From CAYWHE01 sp964458125 (GTDB taxonomy: Bacteria > Bacteroidota > Bacteroidia > AKYH767-A > OLB10): a DNA stretch of 8,319 nucleotides. Positions 7,701 to 8,319 of this stretch are shown here, piece by piece; position 1 is the stretch's first letter; every line of letters begins with the position of its first letter. The notes beneath the pieces are model-generated. The model was given only the letters and a program-made list of their open reading frames with translations. It was not told where the DNA came from and made no database searches. The position numbers and the translations under genes are program-made. Location: NCBI GenBank assembly GCA_964458125.1, contig CAYWHE010000187.1, positions 1-8,319 of the forward strand, in the 5' to 3' direction.

Positions 7701-8264
7701 TCCGTTTGCACTGACCGTCGAGTGACCACTGTTTTCTCCGTTGCAAAGCGCTGACTGGGCGGAGGCGGCTGCCTGGAGCTGGGATGGCTGCAAAATTGTA
7801 AAGTTAACGATAGTACTGCAACCGCTGTTATCGGTTACCGTGACGGAATATGTACCCGTATCCAGTCCGGCAACATTCATGGTTGTAGCCCCGGTGGACC
7901 AGTTGTATAAATAAGGCGGAACACCTCCGTTAGCGGTAACCACGGCCTGCCCGTCAGCCAGTCCCAAACAACTCACATCGGTTTGTGTTACCGAAGCAGC
8001 CGGCCCGGAAAGATTGATTATCGTTACGGCAGCTGAGGCCGTACAACCTGAAGCATCCGTGGCAGTGACGGCATAGGTACCGGCCAGGATACCGGAAATG
8101 GTTTGCGTGGTCGTTCCGTCTGACCAAAGCCAGGAATAGGGACCATTGCCACCGGCAGCACTTGCTGTCGCGCCTCCGTTTGCAGAACCACAGGTTGTTG
8201 ACTGCGTCACGGAATTGATGTTGATGGCAGCAGGCTGTCCAATAACAGCGGTCGATGAAGTGGT
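4728..8264 (-). CDS. Giant SprB-repeat surface protein with T9SS type B sorting domain, 5'-incomplete and interrupted
   Basis: This is the C-terminal 1,178 codons of a cell-surface adhesin-like protein; residues here are counted from a GTG at 8210, which is an internal valine and not a credible start. From the N-side there are ten complete SprB-type repeats (about 1-750), with core GG..PY.Y.WS.G....L.AG.YTVTVTD..GC. Two Ig-like domains follow (about 751-900), then two PKD domains with WNFGDG (936-941) and WDFGDG (1019-1024). Last is a gliding-motility-associated C-terminal domain: IPNAFTPNDDGRNE (1073-1086), FDRWGNRVFSS (1103-1113), DGWNGR (1118-1123) and ending GRVTIIR. That last domain is the type B signal for export and surface attachment by the type IX secretion system. 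Proteins of this build act in gliding, adhesion or polymer binding; the precise role is unknown. No signal peptide is present because the gene runs past the window edge. An in-frame TGA at 8265-8267 interrupts it. Confidence 0.9.
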   Translation of the reverse strand, partial: TTSSTAVIGQPAAININSVTQSTTCGSANGGATASAAGGNGPYSWLWSDGTTTQTISGILAGTYAVTATDASGCTASAAVTIINLSGPAASVTQTDVSCLGLADGQAVVTANGGVPPYLYNWSTGATTMNVAGLDTGTYSVTVTDNSGCSTIVNFTILQPSQLQAAASAQSALCNGENSGHSTVSANGGTLPYSYLWSNGAIMDTAYFLYAGSYTVTVTDAHGCSTTTTSVVSEPAVISVNTSATNAFCFGSSDGTLQAWAAGGTAPYSWSWSNGATLSSPLSVPAGNYTVTVTDGNGCSQTATAVVSQPTAILLNFQTVSSTCGASNGSARVTANGGSPGYTYLWSTGFSTDSISGIPAATYTVTVSDQSGCSASQSVVVQDLSGPSLSISNITNPSCYGASDGAATTTQTGGSPPYSYSWSNGTTTSVNSGLSAGSYTVTVTDNNGCQSSVSVQILQPAILSTSIVSNAATCHGAADGTATVTGAGGTLPYNYIWSNGNTSSVAINLAAAVYIVTLTDSHGCSTMDSVTITEPGALTLQTTATDALCFGSATGSALVSVTGGIPPYQYSWSSGQSVASASGLQAGTHTVTITDANGCTSSAGATVSEPPPVLIQPVVVPVSCFGGTNGSITLTVTGGTGNYTYLWSTGSGNGASAQSLVAGNYTVTVTDANACSTSLVMQVSSPSILATNPSVIHITCKGADDGAAAVNPTGGVSPYNYNWSTGAAGVSSISGLTPGLYTVTVTDQNGCTSQSGIQVNEPAQLLLNATGATTLCIGQTATLTATATGGTGGYSFYWSNGNTNQVQQVAPSVTTDYTVSVTDANNCTTTKKVVTITVYPALSVTTSADTALCTGESATLSAQGGGGNGGPYTYTWSNQAGHSAVVNVSPAVTTTYLVTVSDNCGTPVALDSVIVVVNPLPLVNFAIDPSEGCIPLNVTFTNQTITSLQSHVFWNFGDGFTDTIQNPVHIYTVAGVYDVSLEVTSSEGCVSSIIKRNAISTFGIPEASFIADPNRASILHPLISFEDKSAGSINWDWDFGDGTGTSILQNPKYYYKDTGTYIVRLIVENDHACQDTVYEQVIIEPDFTLYIPNAFTPNDDGRNEFFRVSGIGITSMQLIIFDRWGNRVFSSENMEDGWNGRVNNSGAVCQQDTYVYLVKVVTFHGEHKEITGRVTIIR

Positions 8265-8267
8265 TCA
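8265..8267 (-). other. In-frame TGA at a conserved cysteine position
   Basis: On the minus strand the reading frame is ...GAT GGA AAT GGT TGA ACC ACT..., where every complete SprB repeat has a D..[GA]C motif followed by small residues. The TGA lies exactly 25 codons before the first cysteine of the next repeat, the same distance as the second cysteine in the following repeats (56 to 81, 131 to 156, 281 to 306). A single change from TGC or TGT explains it. Either the gene is a recent pseudogene, the protein is truncated, or the base is an error. Confidence 0.85.
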
Positions 8268-8319
8268 ACCATTTCCATCGGTAACTGTAATCGTGTAATT
8301 GCCGGACAATAAGCCAGTA
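8268..8319 (-). CDS. Upstream fragment of the same SprB-repeat gene (partial at both ends)
   Basis: The 17 codons before the TGA, in the same frame, read TGLLSGNYTITVTDGNG. This is the end of another SprB repeat core and fits the pattern SGL.AGSYTVTVTDNNGC seen further along the gene. It shows that the gene extends beyond the window and that the TGA, not a true gene start, limits the open frame. Too short to analyse further. Confidence 0.75.

Larger units (their letters stand above)
5961..8319 (-). repeat. Tandem 225-bp (75-residue) SprB repeat array
   Basis: The first conserved cysteine of successive repeats falls at residues 7, 81, 156, 231, 306, 381, 456, 531, 606 and 682 (numbered from the GTG at 8210), so the unit is 74-76 residues. 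The second cysteine follows 49-51 residues after the first. A partial eleventh unit with sequence GNYTITVTDGNG occupies the window edge beyond the TGA. At DNA level the copies are diverged, with the best conserved stretch encoding TVTVTD (seen on the plus strand as variants of GTAACNGTNACCGTATA every ~225 bp). The array probably continues beyond the window. Confidence 0.9.

Noticed and set aside
8208..8210. GTG as the start codon of the large surface-protein gene
   Set aside because: It encodes a valine in the linker between two SprB repeats, is followed by no signal peptide, and repeat sequence continues in frame upstream on both sides of the TGA.
8219..8267. Selenocysteine insertion at the TGA with a SECIS-like hairpin
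   Set aside because: A five-pair stem (GCTGT/ACAGC) starts 15 bases downstream, but it is short, lacks a convincing SECIS loop, and the position is a structural cysteine in an adhesin repeat. A point mutation or sequencing error is simpler.
5961..8319. CRISPR-like array suggested by regular spacing of similar motifs
   Set aside because: The 225-bp period equals 75 codons in frame, the copies are diverged at DNA level, and the translation gives SprB repeats; there are no short identical repeats with unique spacers.

Overview
The window looks like chromosomal DNA from a member of the Bacteroidota, probably an environmental gliding or Chitinophagales-like lineage. Three things point there. The large minus-strand gene ends in a type B (CHU_C / gliding motility-associated) sorting domain for the type IX secretion system and is built from SprB-type repeats. 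A near-consensus Bacteroidota promoter (TAnnTTTG) sits just upstream of the first gene. Shine-Dalgarno sequences are absent, and short hairpin repeats of a kind common in this phylum lie between genes. No rRNA, tRNA, CRISPR array, transposase or phage gene was seen.

Layout: positions 1-170 hold a hairpin-rich dispersed repeat, followed by an AT-rich promoter region. A membrane fatty acid desaturase (330-1439, +) and a small secreted protein of unknown function (1610-2047, +) follow. A periplasmic thioredoxin-fold protein (2140-2577, -) converges on them. Positions 2631-2790 hold more hairpin repeat, including an 85-bp unit matching 83 of 85 bases of the unit at 1-85 in the same orientation, so the first three genes lie between two direct repeats. 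A 274-bp non-coding stretch with small direct repeats leads to an orphan lipoprotein of the peptide/nickel ABC substrate-binding family (3065-4726, +). Its stop codon lies one base from the stop of a very large cell-surface gene read from the other strand (4728 to beyond 8319, -).

The large gene is the most notable part. From C- to N-terminus it has a T9SS type B sorting domain, two PKD domains, two Ig-like domains and at least ten complete SprB-type repeats with a strikingly regular 75-residue (225-bp) period. Its true start is outside the window. At 8265-8267 an in-frame TGA falls exactly where every other repeat has its second conserved cysteine, while the reading frame carries on as good repeat sequence on the far side. 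The gene as read is therefore broken by one nonsense codon, or the base is a sequencing error.

The genes do not form an obvious single pathway: lipid desaturation, a secreted redox protein, oligopeptide binding and a surface adhesin are separate envelope-related functions. I found no convincing new multi-gene system; the points worth following up are the TGA codon, the repeat architecture of the adhesin, and the hairpin repeats flanking the first three genes.
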